From Niebla homalea (taxonomy: Eukaryota; Ascomycota; Lecanoromycetes; Lecanorales; Ramalinaceae), in the NCBI GenBank assembly GCA_019925105.1, contig JAHGAU010000024.1, positions 372,001 through 436,000 on the forward strand: a stretch of 64,000 nt of DNA, given 5' to 3'. A program made the position numbers and the translations under genes. This document shows positions 37,765 through 48,829 of this stretch, piece by piece. The notes beneath the pieces are model-generated. The model searched no databases. It was not told the origin of the DNA and worked only from the letters and a program-made list of their open reading frames with translations. Position 1 is the first letter of the stretch; every line of letters starts with the position of its first letter.

Positions 37765-40322
37765 CTGTCTTCGGGTGGCTATTGCAACCGATACCAGCTA
37801 CGATTGGTGTACGATAACACCTGCGTAGGCGCTGATACCCATACCGTTGGGATGCGAACAAAAATAGACATGCTAGTTCCCATGTGCAATTAGGTCGTGC
37901 CTAAGATCATCAATAGGTTGCTATTTGACTGTGGCTATCCATCGAATGATTGGCTAGAGTGAGACCCAGTAGAGCCATCTAGGTGAGGGATCCTCCCGGA
38001 CAGCTGATCGTCGCTTGATGGTGGCAAACCCTAGATACCCCGGTTGCTTATAATAGACAGCCGCGTTTGATTCGAGGAAAGATCTCCTCTTTCAAGCCTC
38101 AGTAACTGTTCGAAGAGATTGTCAAGCCACAGAGAGTGGGTGAAAGCGGCGAGTCTAGGGAAAGTTCCTTGCTCTGTGAGAGAGATATCAACCAATGTAG
38201 CAACTACGCTGTGTGAAGCATGACAGTCAGCGACCAATGAGAAGAAGCCCGCGTCCGTGAATTGCCTACGGCCGTTTGGGTGGCAAATTGTCAACACAAC
38301 TACAAGACGCAGGAAAGTAGACGGAACTACCCATAATTATCTGCCGAACGTAAGGAGTAGGTAAAGATCAGCAGGCCTTTTAAGCTCATGCCACCTCCCG
38401 CAAATGGCGCAAGAGGCTACCGCCCCGCAGTATAATCATGAGAGCGGAGTGTCACCCGGGGCTGCGAGATCTCCGAGAAAGTGAAGTAGTGACAGCCCTT
38501 TGAATTTTGGCAGTTCCGAAAGTCAGGTCCAGGGAGTAGGGACGTAAAAGATACTTCCATGACGAACGATCGATGGGTGGCTGTGGATACCAGGTTCGTC
38601 TGAGGGTGGTGTGCTTGTAGCTCCGATTTGTTGGTTCAGGAACGGTCAAGCGCAGATATTCGGCCACACGTTGAAAAATTGGCACACATGTTCTGTCCTT
38701 CTGTATTCCTCCTCCAAACTCATTATCAAGAATTGGACAGCAAACTGACCAATAAAAACGCCGAAAAGCCGGGCCCACTATAGACAGGTTCAAATCACTG
38801 CAGCCGTGCAGCAGTCTGTTCAACCACGTTTTGCACGTGCTCCCTTGTGTGTGCTGTTCCCAGCATGTCGGCCACCTGCACTGTTACATGGTGTCCACGA
38901 TAAGAGTGTCTCAGCTCGGTTTAGGCGCAAAATGACATACCCTCCCACCTTGAGACAATCTGACATTAGAATCAGGTGGCGCTGAAGCAGTAGCGGCTGC
39001 GTGCATTTGGTCTGGTGGCGTTCTTTTAATGCTTTGGTAAAGGTACTACCAGTCTACCGGAGGGACGCCCGGACGTGTCCCTGAAAGAAATAATAATCTA
39101 GGTAGCGGGCATTGCAGCAGTAGTTCCATCTATAATGACTAGCCAAAATCTGTGGCTGACGAGGAAAGGGTCCGCCCTACCTTTCATTCACACTGGCTGC
39201 TTTTTCTGGCGTGTCCAGTACAGATTACAGAACTAGCAGCAGTCTATGTTCTTCTTCACTCCTCGGAAAGCGATACAGTAGCTCGGAGTAATGCAGGTCC
39301 TGAGTTACAAGTTTCCTTTTCGCATCGTTCCGGGAAGGAGCGCTCAGAATTGAGTAGGTAGCTAGTCTTGAGAATGAATTTCATTTTGTTTCAGGGTCCC
39401 AGCCATCGATCATCTCATGACATGTCCCAGTAACCAGAGTAGAGGAGCCATATGATTGGGTTGAAGGGCACTCTATCGTACCGCCCCCTTTTGTTGGATG
39501 GCAGAGGTCAGGACGCGAAGCGACAGTGAGACTACTAGCACTTCAGCACTCGATGAACCGCAGCCTTGCAACCAAGTCCCAATCATGGAATGCTGATTGG
39601 CTGCTGACCTGAACCCCGTTTCACATAGCGAATCAAAGACGCGTGGAGTTTTTGCTTTTGGCACCAAGCTACATCGAGACATAGATGACGGCAGGTAGCC
39701 CACCATGGTCTGAAGTCAAAGCCAGATGGCGTTTGGTGGCTTGCAGGGATTGCTACCTTACTATTTGGGGGTTGACCATTCAGCGACGCTTGACTGGATC
39801 TAGCACGCGCTAATACATGCTAGTAGGCTGGAAGTGACGTAGCCAGCCCAAATCAATCTTTCCCGTTGATTTTTCCTTGCCTGCACTTCTGTACTTCTGG
39901 CTAGCTTAAGGGTTCCGCGCAAGACTCGTTAAGCCATTGACAAGGTGGAGTCGTGGAGATTCCTGGTCCTCAATTCGTGCTTTAAAGTACAACAGGTCCC
40001 CGCTGATCACTTTCTCAACACAAACATTTCATTGTTGATCAACAGACTACATACAATCAGCTCCCGTATCTATTCTGGTCCTCGCATACATTGGGCTTCT
40101 GGTGACATCTCTCGCTGCAGAGCTACTGAATGCAGAGCACATATAGCTTGGGCTCCACCGCAACAGTCCCTTTGCTACAGCATTCCCCTCCACCGTAATA
40201 AGGGGTCGCCAGGGTTTGTAAACAAAGCAAACGACGACAGGCTCTTCATTCCTCGGCGAGCAGCACCCGCACTGCAGATCACCCGTTCCACATCAACAGA
40301 TATTCATCCGCACGACACAAAC
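37765..40322. other. Long gene-free region upstream of the C2H2 regulator
   Basis: About 2.5 kb. Open frames here are short and without family resemblance; the longest is 38452-38823 on the minus strand. Developmental regulators in filamentous fungi often have long upstream regions and leaders, so this may be promoter and 5' UTR of the next gene. The frame of that gene is open from about 39945 but lacks an ATG before 40323. No tRNA or repeat family recognised. Confidence 0.5.
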
Positions 40323-41378
40323 ATGGCCATGACTCTCGACAACAGCAACAACCGCCACCTCGGGTCCATGGGATTCGATCACCTGCCATATGGTCATAGC
40401 CCGCAATTCACCAATCCATGGGCGCAGAACGGTCAATTGTTCGGCAGCAGTATGAGCTCCAATAACGTGGGGTTCGATGCTATTGCAAAGCAGCAGCAGA
40501 CTTCGCGAGCATCCACCGCATCGGTGCCTTTCACGTCTTCCACTGCACCATCACTCCATGGCAACTATCAGACAACATCCTATCCCCAAGCAGATCTTGT
40601 GAGTATGTCCCAGGAGCTGGTCAACCATAATCGACAATCATATGACACCAATTACTCTGCTCCGCCATCTTCCGTCGGCTCTTTCGCACCAACATCTTCA
40701 CCTTACGGCAACTCGTATGCACCTGTGGCGCATACCCCTCATCCCGATGACCACAGACGTTTGTCCAACAGCCATTCACCCCCTCGTACACAACCAACAT
40801 TCACCGACGCTCTTGACGCCAGTCGGGGCATGGTCGCCTTGAGCCAAGACATGACTACTCCCAGGAATTTGTATCCAGGCAATGAGCGATCCGCTGATGG
40901 CTATGGCTTTCCCGCCCCCCACTCTGCCCAATCATCCATCTCAGGCGCAAGCTACACGCCCTCATCATACTATGCTGGTTCCGTCGATTCCTCGGTATCT
41001 GACTACGGATCACAATCCGACCTCGAGTCTGTCTCTTCCAGGACACTTCCTCGACCGACCGGTCTCATTGGAGCCAATGGCCTGCCCCCGCCACAGAGTA
41101 TGATGGGTCAGTTCAACTCCAAGGTGTCTTCCAGCACTCAAAAGAAGCATAAGTGCAAGGTGTGCGACAAGCGCTTTACTAGGCCCAGCTCTCTACAGAC
41201 TCACATGTACAGTCACACTGGCGAGAAACCCTATGCCTGCGAACATGATGGCTGCGGCAGACATTTCTCGGTCGTCTCTAACTTGCGCCGCCACCGAAAA
41301 GTGCACAAGGGTGATCGCAATAGCCCGTCCGATTCGGACCACCAATCTCCTGAAGGTTCTTGGAGCTCCGAAAAGTGA
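40323..41378 (+). CDS. flbC: C2H2 zinc-finger transcription factor, FlbC-like
   Basis: Intronless, 351 residues. The first 270 are Ser/Thr/Pro/Tyr/Gln-rich and disordered, as in activation regions. Two adjacent C2H2 fingers lie at about 277-299 ([21 protein letters not shown]) and 307-331 ([19 protein letters not shown]), linked by the canonical TGEKPYA, then an acidic Ser-rich tail. The length and two C-terminal fingers match FlbC, which activates brlA and conidiation in Aspergillus. The exact finger phrases fit my memory of FlbC but could belong to a close paralogue. It should act in the nucleus. The long gene-free upstream region agrees with a regulated developmental gene. Confidence 0.72.
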   Translation: MAMTLDNSNNRHLGSMGFDHLPYGHSPQFTNPWAQNGQLFGSSMSSNNVGFDAIAKQQQTSRASTASVPFTSSTAPSLHGNYQTTSYPQADLVSMSQELVNHNRQSYDTNYSAPPSSVGSFAPTSSPYGNSYAPVAHTPHPDDHRRLSNSHSPPRTQPTFTDALDASRGMVALSQDMTTPRNLYPGNERSADGYGFPAPHSAQSSISGASYTPSSYYAGSVDSSVSDYGSQSDLESVSSRTLPRPTGLIGANGLPPPQSMMGQFNSKVSSSTQKKHKCKVCDKRFTRPSSLQTHMYSHTGEKPYACEHDGCGRHFSVVSNLRRHRKVHKGDRNSPSDSDHQSPEGSWSSEK

Positions 41379-43473
41379 AGACGAATTGTCAATTTGGTCT
41401 ATTTTCACTTGAACTCATCTATATCCATCACCTGGACCTTGTTCACTCTTAACATATCTAGAATGATACCCACCACCAGCGCAGGCGATTAGAGAATGTT
41501 ATATTAAGGAGAGCATTTGTCGCAACACAGCAGCCGAGTTTGACGCGCCCGGGGCGGTCGCTCGCACGTGGGATTGAGGGCTTAATGAGAGCAGGGCGCT
41601 GGCAATTGGGGCGAAGGACAATTATTGTACGATTAGGATGACGATTTCTCGATACCCACGTTCGCTATTGAAAAGCGACTGGCAAATTGGCCACTTACAT
41701 ATATTGAACTTATATTGATCTTCTACACCTGTCCGCATGTGTGTTCACACATGCTTACTGTGACTTCACTCGCGCCTGCACTCCACCTCCACCTCTACCA
41801 ACGTTCTCTCTCTAACCTCGATCGCATTTGTTTTCGTACAAATACATGCATGCGCTAGCGTGGTCTCAATGTCTTGGCTACATAATCGCCCAATTCAAGT
41901 ATCAGCGCTAGCGTTTCAAGTCCCGATGGAATTACGTCAATGGCTTGCTGGATCCCAGTCTCCGATCCAAACGGTGTACACACCAAAACTCATCACCCAA
42001 TCATGGCGCGCCCATGTCTGACCCAGTCGTGCCAAAAGCAGCATAAGGCAACGTGCAGAGTATGATGGTGGGGCAAGGGCAAAAGGCGCCGAAGTCGAGA
42101 GATGAGTGGTCCCCTGCAAGAACCGGAACGCTTGCCGAACGCATGGGGACGACAAATGCCCTCAAAGGAGAAATCCCTCTCATCAGGCTAGGTACTACGT
42201 ATGTCATCATCAGAAGCGCCGTGCCTTGAGAAAAGTACCCGTCAAAGCCTTTGTTCCAAATAGACCGAAGCAGATCTCGGGGAGCTTTCAGAGACATGTG
42301 CTCGAGATCGTGGAGCCACGAGTGGATCCGAACGGGGGACGCACTGGCGAGCACGCGGAATAGTTTTCGCGAGGCGCCAGTAGCGCTTGGCCGGGGTTGG
42401 TATGACGTCATGAGCCTCACCTGATCAAGCGACCGACATCAGCGGCTGCAAAATATGCTTCCCACAGAGCCGGTCGATGCAGGCATGATGCCCTGTTCAC
42501 TGCATCTTTTGTCAGATGAACGTATCGTCGTAAGATTGTACTCCGTAGGACCTGTTCCATCTTGGGATTGTGAATGGCAGCGTTCAGCCGGAAATCAAGT
42601 TATCCGGGCATTTTACAGAGCGGGCATTCCTTCTGTTGAAGATAACGTCAATGCTTCTGTGTCTTTACCGTACATTGTTGCTCTGAACCTGCTTCGCGTA
42701 TGATTGGTTGCTGTTCCACAGGGTTGTGGAATTCTTCTTTTCCTCGCTTCACCTGGTTGCCAGACGGCTGACGTCATTTCGATGCTCAACATGTGTTTGT
42801 TGCCAATCTCGATGCTATCGCATCCAGCTTCATTGCGTCCCTTGGTTGGTGAGATTTTCAAATACGCATGCCCTTGAATATTTTAATCCTGTTTGAAAAC
42901 CTTGTTCCTCTTAGATTGTCAAACTACGAGTCGGACACGAACAGTGATCAATGCCAAAATAGAGATAGTCGCCTCCGACAACAGACTGACATTGGAATAC
43001 TTGGTGAACCGATTGCGGTTGCGAACGCGTTGGGGTCAATAGCAGGGCCTCAAAAGGGCTGATGATGATGATAGCATTGAAATGAGGTAGCGCGATTCAC
43101 TTCACCGACCAATCTTCTCGTCTGTCGATATTGCTAATACCATTTTCATTGGGTCAATACCCTCCCTATTGGAATTGTTCATGGATTTCCAGGTCCAGAA
43201 AAGTTGCAGGAAGACGGAAAGCCAGTCCTTATTAGCGATGTAGTTGATTTTGTTTATGATTAGCGACAATGCCAATATGTAGCATATTTGAGCCCCAGCA
43301 CATCTCTTTATATCTGCATTGAGTGGAGCAGTCATGTGGCGGCCACTGGTGAGTTTTGGGTAAAGGATGCAAGGACCACTCTCGATGGTCAGACAATTGC
43401 AGAATCAATTTTGTTGTTCGCTTTCCTTAACAAGAGAACCTAATGTGTCCCTTGCATCGATATAATGCGCTGT
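41379..43473. other. Gene-poor interval
   Basis: About 2.1 kb. A minus-strand frame of about 136 codons (42411-42001) has no motif and no splice partner, so it is not called. A 78-codon minus-strand frame at 43335-43102 lies just beyond the end of the NRPS-like pseudogene and could be further debris of it, but I cannot align it. No RNA gene recognised. Confidence 0.45.
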
Positions 43474-44520
43474 TTACTGATAACCCTGAATTGCGTTAAT
43501 TTTCTCGCATACCAGCTTTGCCTTTGCGGAGCCAAACTTGTTGGTACATGCCTCGTCGATTATCGGAATTTCAGGGATCGTTGTCTTTACCGTGACCAAA
43601 CGGTACTCTCCGACGGTCGCAATTGATGAGACGAATATCGATCTAGGTCAAGTCGATGGCTGTACCCCGCATCCCTTGCCAGCATAAGATGCTTTTGCAG
43701 TGCCCAAAATTGAGGTTTGAAAAATGAGAATTGTCTCTTGAGATCGACCGGCCAGGCGTTGTGCAAGATGTGCGTCCTTGCTTTACGAAACTAGTATACA
43801 GCTCCCCCTTCAAGCCCACGTGTGGCAGCGCAGTGCTGCATTGTTAAACATCAATTTTGGACCAGGATTGGGCATGAAGCTCAATCCCTTTCGATTTCAG
43901 CGCCTCCAATTGCCGGTCGTGAGCCTTGTCATTTGCGTGAGGCCGGTTGAGGCAAATGATGCGATAGAAGTCTGGTAAAGATGCCAGATGAGCAAGCACA
44001 CGGCTTCCCAGGCTACAAGAGCCACCAGTCATCAACACCACGGAGGGAGATTGTGACTCCACAGAGGGAGATCTGGCCTCCATCCTGGGCTTGTCAGACT
44101 TCAAAGAAAGGTGCTTAAGGAAGTCATCAATCAAGTTCTCACTCGATGGCAGCTCGGCTGATGTCTTGAGGGCGTCGGCGAGTTGCGTAGAGATAGGATT
44201 GCGGTAGACAAAGTCGTGAGGAACCAATTGATCCTTGGGTAGTGAAGATGAAACGTCTGGTACCGAGGACAAGATCATGCGTCGGAGCTGTACCGCCTGT
44301 AGCGAAACCATACCCAGCTCAAAGAGATCGTCGTCAACAGACAATTGACCTGCTTTGGCACTCCAAAATAAACGATCTTGTATTAAATTTTTGAGCCCTT
44401 CTTCAACATTTCTCATATCGACCGACATTCAGTTGCCAGCTCTTGCGCTTGATGTGGATTCGCGTCAAGATCCTCCTCTTCGGCGCTTCTCGTCAACGAC
44501 CTATAGAGGTCAATTTTCAT
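43474..44520 (-). pseudogene. Remnant of an NRPS-like adenylation-thiolation-reductase gene
   Basis: Several minus-strand frames line up as consecutive pieces of one enzyme but are broken by frameshifts and stops. At 44520-44413 is what looks like the tail of an adenylation domain (KIDLYRSLTRSAEEED). At 44428-43844 is a carrier (thiolation) domain DDLFELGMVSLQAVQLRR, in which the usual LDSL is MVSL while the Ser is kept, followed by the start of an NAD(P)-binding reductase domain VVLMTGGSCSLGSRVLAHL. A TAA interrupts at 43844. The same frame continues VGLKGELYTS, then another frame gives THILHNAWPVDLKRQFSFF, and a third gives FVSSIATVGEYR and PEIPIIDEACTNKFGSAKAK. These are reductase-domain motifs in the right order. 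Nearly all of the adenylation domain is missing. Such enzymes activate and reduce carboxylic acids. This copy cannot make a full protein. Confidence 0.85.
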
Positions 44521-45148
44521 ACCCCAGCAACATGTGGAAATCGCTTTGTGTGATCTATTGGCGCGAAAGCTCGCTGCTTTGTGCTCTATGCTGATCGCTT
44601 CCCACAAGCCCTCGCTTCTGCCATCTCGGCCTTCCTTGTGGTGATCGATGTGCTCAGCACGAAGGTCGCATGCGATAGTCGGTAGTTCCAAGGTCAGAGG
44701 CCGGCATTTGAGGTGCAGTTGAAGATTGTGGGAAGCAGTTCGGAAGAGGGGAGTAGGACGCTGGTGGATGCGGTTGGAAGGGCTGGGGAGAGTTATGAGG
44801 ATAATCTGAGCGATTGTAAGGTTGCGAGGCTGAGTGTGTTTGTGAACAGCGCGAAGGGCAGGGGGACTGAGAAGAAGGGTTTAAGGAGGTGAGTGCGAGG
44901 TTGGATAGGAATCGGCAAGGGATCATGGGAAGTGTTTGAGGCCTGAAGGTAAATGTTTGCCGGTAGTGTGCATTCATCAAGTCATGGTATGATACTTAGA
45001 ACGGGTGAAAACACTGTCAACCTGGGGGCCAATCGCAGTTACTCTCATCTTCTAGGCGAGGTCCACTTGCTCTTTTCATAATCTAAACGTCGTCCTCGTC
45101 ATGATTCAACAGTTTCCATGGGTAAGGGCAGCTCACAAACCGAATTCA
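44521..45148. other. Interval between the pseudogene and the P450
   Basis: 628 bp. The missing adenylation domain should lie here on the minus strand, but I find no trace of its core motifs. On the plus strand a 68-codon open stretch (44686-44892, FEVQLKIVGSSSEEGSR...) reads like protein but has no start and no family I recognise. It may be a fragment of another gene. Confidence 0.4.
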
Positions 45149-46880
45149 CTAGGCTGCGGTGCTTGACCAATTTAGCTGTCTCCCCTTCACAATCGCTCTC
45201 ACCCCCTTTGAATCAAGCTTCGGGTATGCAACATGATAGTCATGCTGGAACTGCACATCCGCCACACCTGTCTCGAAAAGCTCAAGATCATACCGCATCA
45301 CAGCCGCAATCGCCTGGAAAAGTTCCGCGTGCGCTAAATTGATACCAATGCAGTTCCGACTGCCTTTGTTGAAAGCCATCTGGTATTTGCGTCTCGCAAC
45401 ACCGTGGGTGCCGAGCCACCTATCCGGATTGAAAGTCCAAGGATCCGGGAATACCCGCTCGTCGGTGTGGGCGCAGAGAGTTGTCGTGCTTAGGGGCGTT
45501 GTAGGGGGGATGGTGTAGTCCTTATAATGGAGAGCTTCATCGGGCGCAATGCGGCATGCTCTTGCTGTCACGCCGAATGAGAGGCGATTTCCTTCTGCGA
45601 CGCAAGCACTCAGATAGGGCAGTTGTTCCAGCTCAGACCACGAGGGTTTTTCGGGAACTCCTCGAAGCTCTTCTCGGACTCTAGCAAGCATTGGGGGATT
45701 AGAGATCAAGTGAAAATGCGTGATAGCCATGGACTTCGCAGTTGACTCAGTGCCTATACCTTATGTGTTAGGGCATTATAAGCAGAGGGAGATCATTTTG
45801 AGATACCGGCCATGACGAGCAGCGTCCCTTCATGCTCCAGCCGCAGCGCGCTCTTCTCGGATGGGGGCAAGGTAGGATGGTCGCGGAGTTCATAGAATAT
45901 TGATCGTTTGTCCCCTCGTTTTTGATCGTCGCGATCCCCTAGTACCTGTTGGATGTCCTCACTTATCCTCTTTCCCCAGCTGTTAGAGATGACTAATTGC
46001 CATGAGGGATATCTGACTCACAGAAGAGAATTCTTTCATGTCAAGGACTCCAGGCGGCATGACGTACTTAGCGAGCGCCATTGGTAACGATTCTAACGCG
46101 TCTACTATCCACGGGAAGTGTTGATTAAATTTGACTCCCAAGAGGAGTTCTGACAGATTCCCTCGCAGGGTAGCCGCGTGGACAGGATCTTCCAGGAGGC
46201 CGGTGTCACGTCCAAAGCTATAATTGCAGACAACGCTACGCTCCGTCAGCTAGCCGAAATGTTACCGGTCGACTTGAACATACTCATTTGCAAAAGCAAA
46301 GTAAACGTCTGACAGATTGATAGGCTTGTGGGAAGTGAGATGATAATCAAATTGTTTGCACAGCAAATCGGCCTTGTGCGAAACCATAGGTCCTAGAGCC
46401 TGCACTGATTTCTTGCTGAAAAAGGGATTGAGAGCTTCGCGCCGCTTTCGATGGAGATCGTGCGCAATACTTCCTCCGACTGAGAGGGGCACCGGAAGTG
46501 TTCTGGTTTGATAATCATACTTGTCTCGTCGTCGAAACGAGGCTGCGTAAATTTCGTCGAGGAAGTCGACGTCGTTCACATGGATCTCCCAAGGAGTTAT
46601 CCGCACTATCGGACCTGAACCAGGCAAGGGTCAGAGCATGCAAGCTTCGATAGGATGGGTTGATAGGACCGTATTGAGCGTGTAGGTCCCTGATCTTCCA
46701 AACAAATCTGCCTGGTAGAATTGCGTCGTAGTAGAACTCGTACCATGACGTCAAGGCGGCAAGCTTTGGACCAGGAATATGCCTTAGGGGATTTGTGAAG
46801 ATTCTAGTGATGGCAAGATAAATAATGTAGGAGAGTTGTAAGCTCAGCGCAGAGATCACAACGTTCATGAACGAGGGCAT
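45149..46880 (-). CDS. Cytochrome P450 monooxygenase
   Basis: Five exons (46880-46670, 46614-46284, 46235-46022, 45969-45807, 45753-45149) close in frame to 507 residues, the usual P450 size. An N-terminal membrane helix (VVISALSLQLSYIIYLAI) precedes a proline hinge, HIPGPKLAALTSWYEFYYD. The I-helix MAGTESTAKS is restored across intron 4. The ExxR motif is EGNR. The heme loop is FNKGSRNCIGINLAH, with the Cys ligand at about 441. The style (HIPGPKLAA, YEFYYD, GSRNCIGINLA) is that of fungal CYP58/CYP65-like enzymes such as trichodiene oxygenase, but no substrate can be assigned. The first intron has a weak donor, GTCCTA. It neighbours an NRPS-like relic and a UstYa gene, so a role in a specialised pathway is likely (inference). 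Confidence 0.92.
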
Positions 46881-46935
46881 GGTGGCTTGCAAAGTCTGTG
46901 TGTCGCGGGGCCTTGGCGGCCTTGGGTTTAAGGGC

Positions 46936-46980
46936 AAAAAAAAGTTATTCAGGGTTTGGTGGTCACTATAACTTTTTTTT
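46936..46980. repeat. Perfect 13 bp inverted repeat upstream of the P450
   Basis: Left arm 46936-46948 (AAAAAAAAGTTAT) and right arm 46968-46980 (ATAACTTTTTTTT) are exact reverse complements around a 19-base loop, 56-100 bp upstream of the P450 start codon. A second short inverted repeat, CCCGAG/CTCGGG, follows at 46984-47000. It could form a hairpin in the leader or promoter, or be the scar of a small element. Confidence 0.6.
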
Positions 46981-47143
46981 AGGACCCGAGGGACGGGCTC
47001 GGGATTATCGTGAGCCCGGTAGGGCTGTGCTGTGCCGCCCCACTCTCGCCAGTTGCTCGCAGCCGAGTGCAGAGCTATCTCTAAGGTACGTACACTACAG
47101 TACAAGCACTTGCTCAGCCACCTAGGGGAATATTTATGTTCTC

Positions 47144-47997
47144 TCACTCATCCACCTGTAGCCCATCCGATCCCTCGTCACAATGTCCAAAGTGATCCTT
47201 CAATAACATTGGTGTCTCAAAGTCCTTGTAACACGCGGAATTTTTGGTGGCCCAGTCACGAAGAGCAGGCCAGGATCTACACTTTCTAAATTGGCCATCA
47301 CCAGTGATATTACGACCCCAAGAATACAGGAGTGTGTCCCCAGCCGTGCACATCACATACTGCCTCAGGCTGTCAAAACAGTGCGTCGAGTGACCAAGTG
47401 GATACGTCAGGGGTTCATTCCTAGATATCTGGTAGAAAGTCTTGCGTACAATCACCTAAGACTTGTCAATCTAAGCATAGGGCCTTCACATTCCATACTC
47501 ACAAGACAATGAAGCTGATGATATGCATCTATGATGTAGACCCCCTTCGACGAATCGCTAGGCAAGCTCATGCTGGACGGGATTGCCCTATTAGCTGCCC
47601 ATTCATGGTCGACGGCGACAATTCCATGAGCTGGTATCACATGATCCCAACGGGTGTCAACTTCTGCCGCCTCTTCTGGTAACATAGAGCTATAAGAGGA
47701 CCACCATGAGTACTGAGTCCAGCGATCAAGGCCAACACCAAAGACTAAAATGTCGTTAGTCTCGCATTATCTCATAAATGTGCATGGTAACATACTATGG
47801 CTGGGGTGCTGATTCTTCAAAGTTGCATGCTGAATAAAGTTCAAGATTAGGAGTACTGTGGTGGTAGTGGCGAAAGTGCACAGCGCCACATTCTTCCAAT
47901 GATACTTTAGATGTTTTCGCAAATTGGAAACTCTGGGATCTCCAGTCGAGTGGCCTTTCCCACCAAGGGGTATGTATGAATATTGCGAGTCTGTCAT
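47144..47997 (-). CDS. UstYa family (DUF3328) oxidase-like protein
   Basis: Exons 47997-47796, 47744-47503 and 47455-47144, introns GTATGT/TTAG and GTGAGT/TTAG, give 251 residues. A single N-terminal transmembrane helix (VALCTFATTTTVLLILNFI, about 37-55) follows a short cytosolic head. The lumenal domain carries the two family motifs: YHQLHCL, split from the rest by intron 2, and HCFDSLRQYVMC. Both are HxxHC-type or HC-type copper/metal-site motifs characteristic of UstYa/UstYb. Family members oxidatively modify or cyclise peptides in fungal RiPP (dikaritin) and some NRPS pathways such as ustiloxin and cyclochlorotine (established). The frame is open upstream of the chosen ATG, with further in-frame sequence to 48132. 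Substrate unknown. Confidence 0.9.
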
Positions 47998-48829
47998 CTT
48001 TCTTTTTCCTTTGAAATGAGATATTGAAGAGAACATATGGCAACTAATATACCCGAAGTCACAAAGATTAGCGGCCAACTTATAAGCAGATAGAAAAGGT
48101 GATGAACTCAGTAGGATGGCTTCATCATGCAACTTTCACACAACTCCTAACCCACAAGCGAGAGATCTCGCACTTTCCTTTAGATCAGAAGCCGGTCTTC
48201 AAAAATTTGTGCATGTGATGACATGTATTGGAGCGCAAACCTTTCGGCTCAGTGACTACGCCGTAGGACTGCCGCGAAGATGCCGTCAATGATGGATGGA
48301 TGCCCGTATCGCATCCCTCTGCAGTCAGATGGAAGACCGGCTACTCCGTGGATGCATCAGGCTGCGTTGACTGAGTCATTAGTCACGGAGTGTGACTGCA
48401 TATGTCCTTGATCCGCAAACAGGATTGGGTGGGGCACACATATACGCACAACGCACTAGTGTGATTTATCAGCATGCACCGGCATTCCTTCGAAGCTACG
48501 GCTAGCCAGTCGGTGATCCTGCCTGTCTCCTGCATACACAGGAAGCAAGGCAACAAAAGGAGTGCATACAGGGTACAGGGATCAAGACTCCTGCACGTTT
48601 GCTTGGAACCATCGATGATCGGCCCCGATTTCCCCTAAATCTCGTACGGCGTATTAGACTCTTGAAACCAGCTGCTAAATTAGATTACGTAGAACATGAC
48701 CACATTAGAAAGACGTCTAAGCTCGCGAGAACTGATCTCTACTGTCTCTTCCCACACTGCGACGTACTGATCCCAATCCATCGTATCAGCTGTCCACATC
48801 TTGGAATCGAAGCGTGCCACCCTGTGAAA
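47998..48829. other. Divergent upstream region between UstYa-1 and the rhodopsin-like gene
   Basis: 832 bp between divergent genes, so both promoters should be here. The frame before the rhodopsin-like gene is open from 48599 but lacks an ATG. No signal-peptide ORF or tandem repeat of a RiPP-precursor kind was found. Confidence 0.45.

Noticed and set aside
42001..42411. Minus-strand frame of about 136 codons
   Set aside because: It has an ATG but no motif, signal peptide or splice partner, and sits in a gene-poor interval. Not enough to call a gene.
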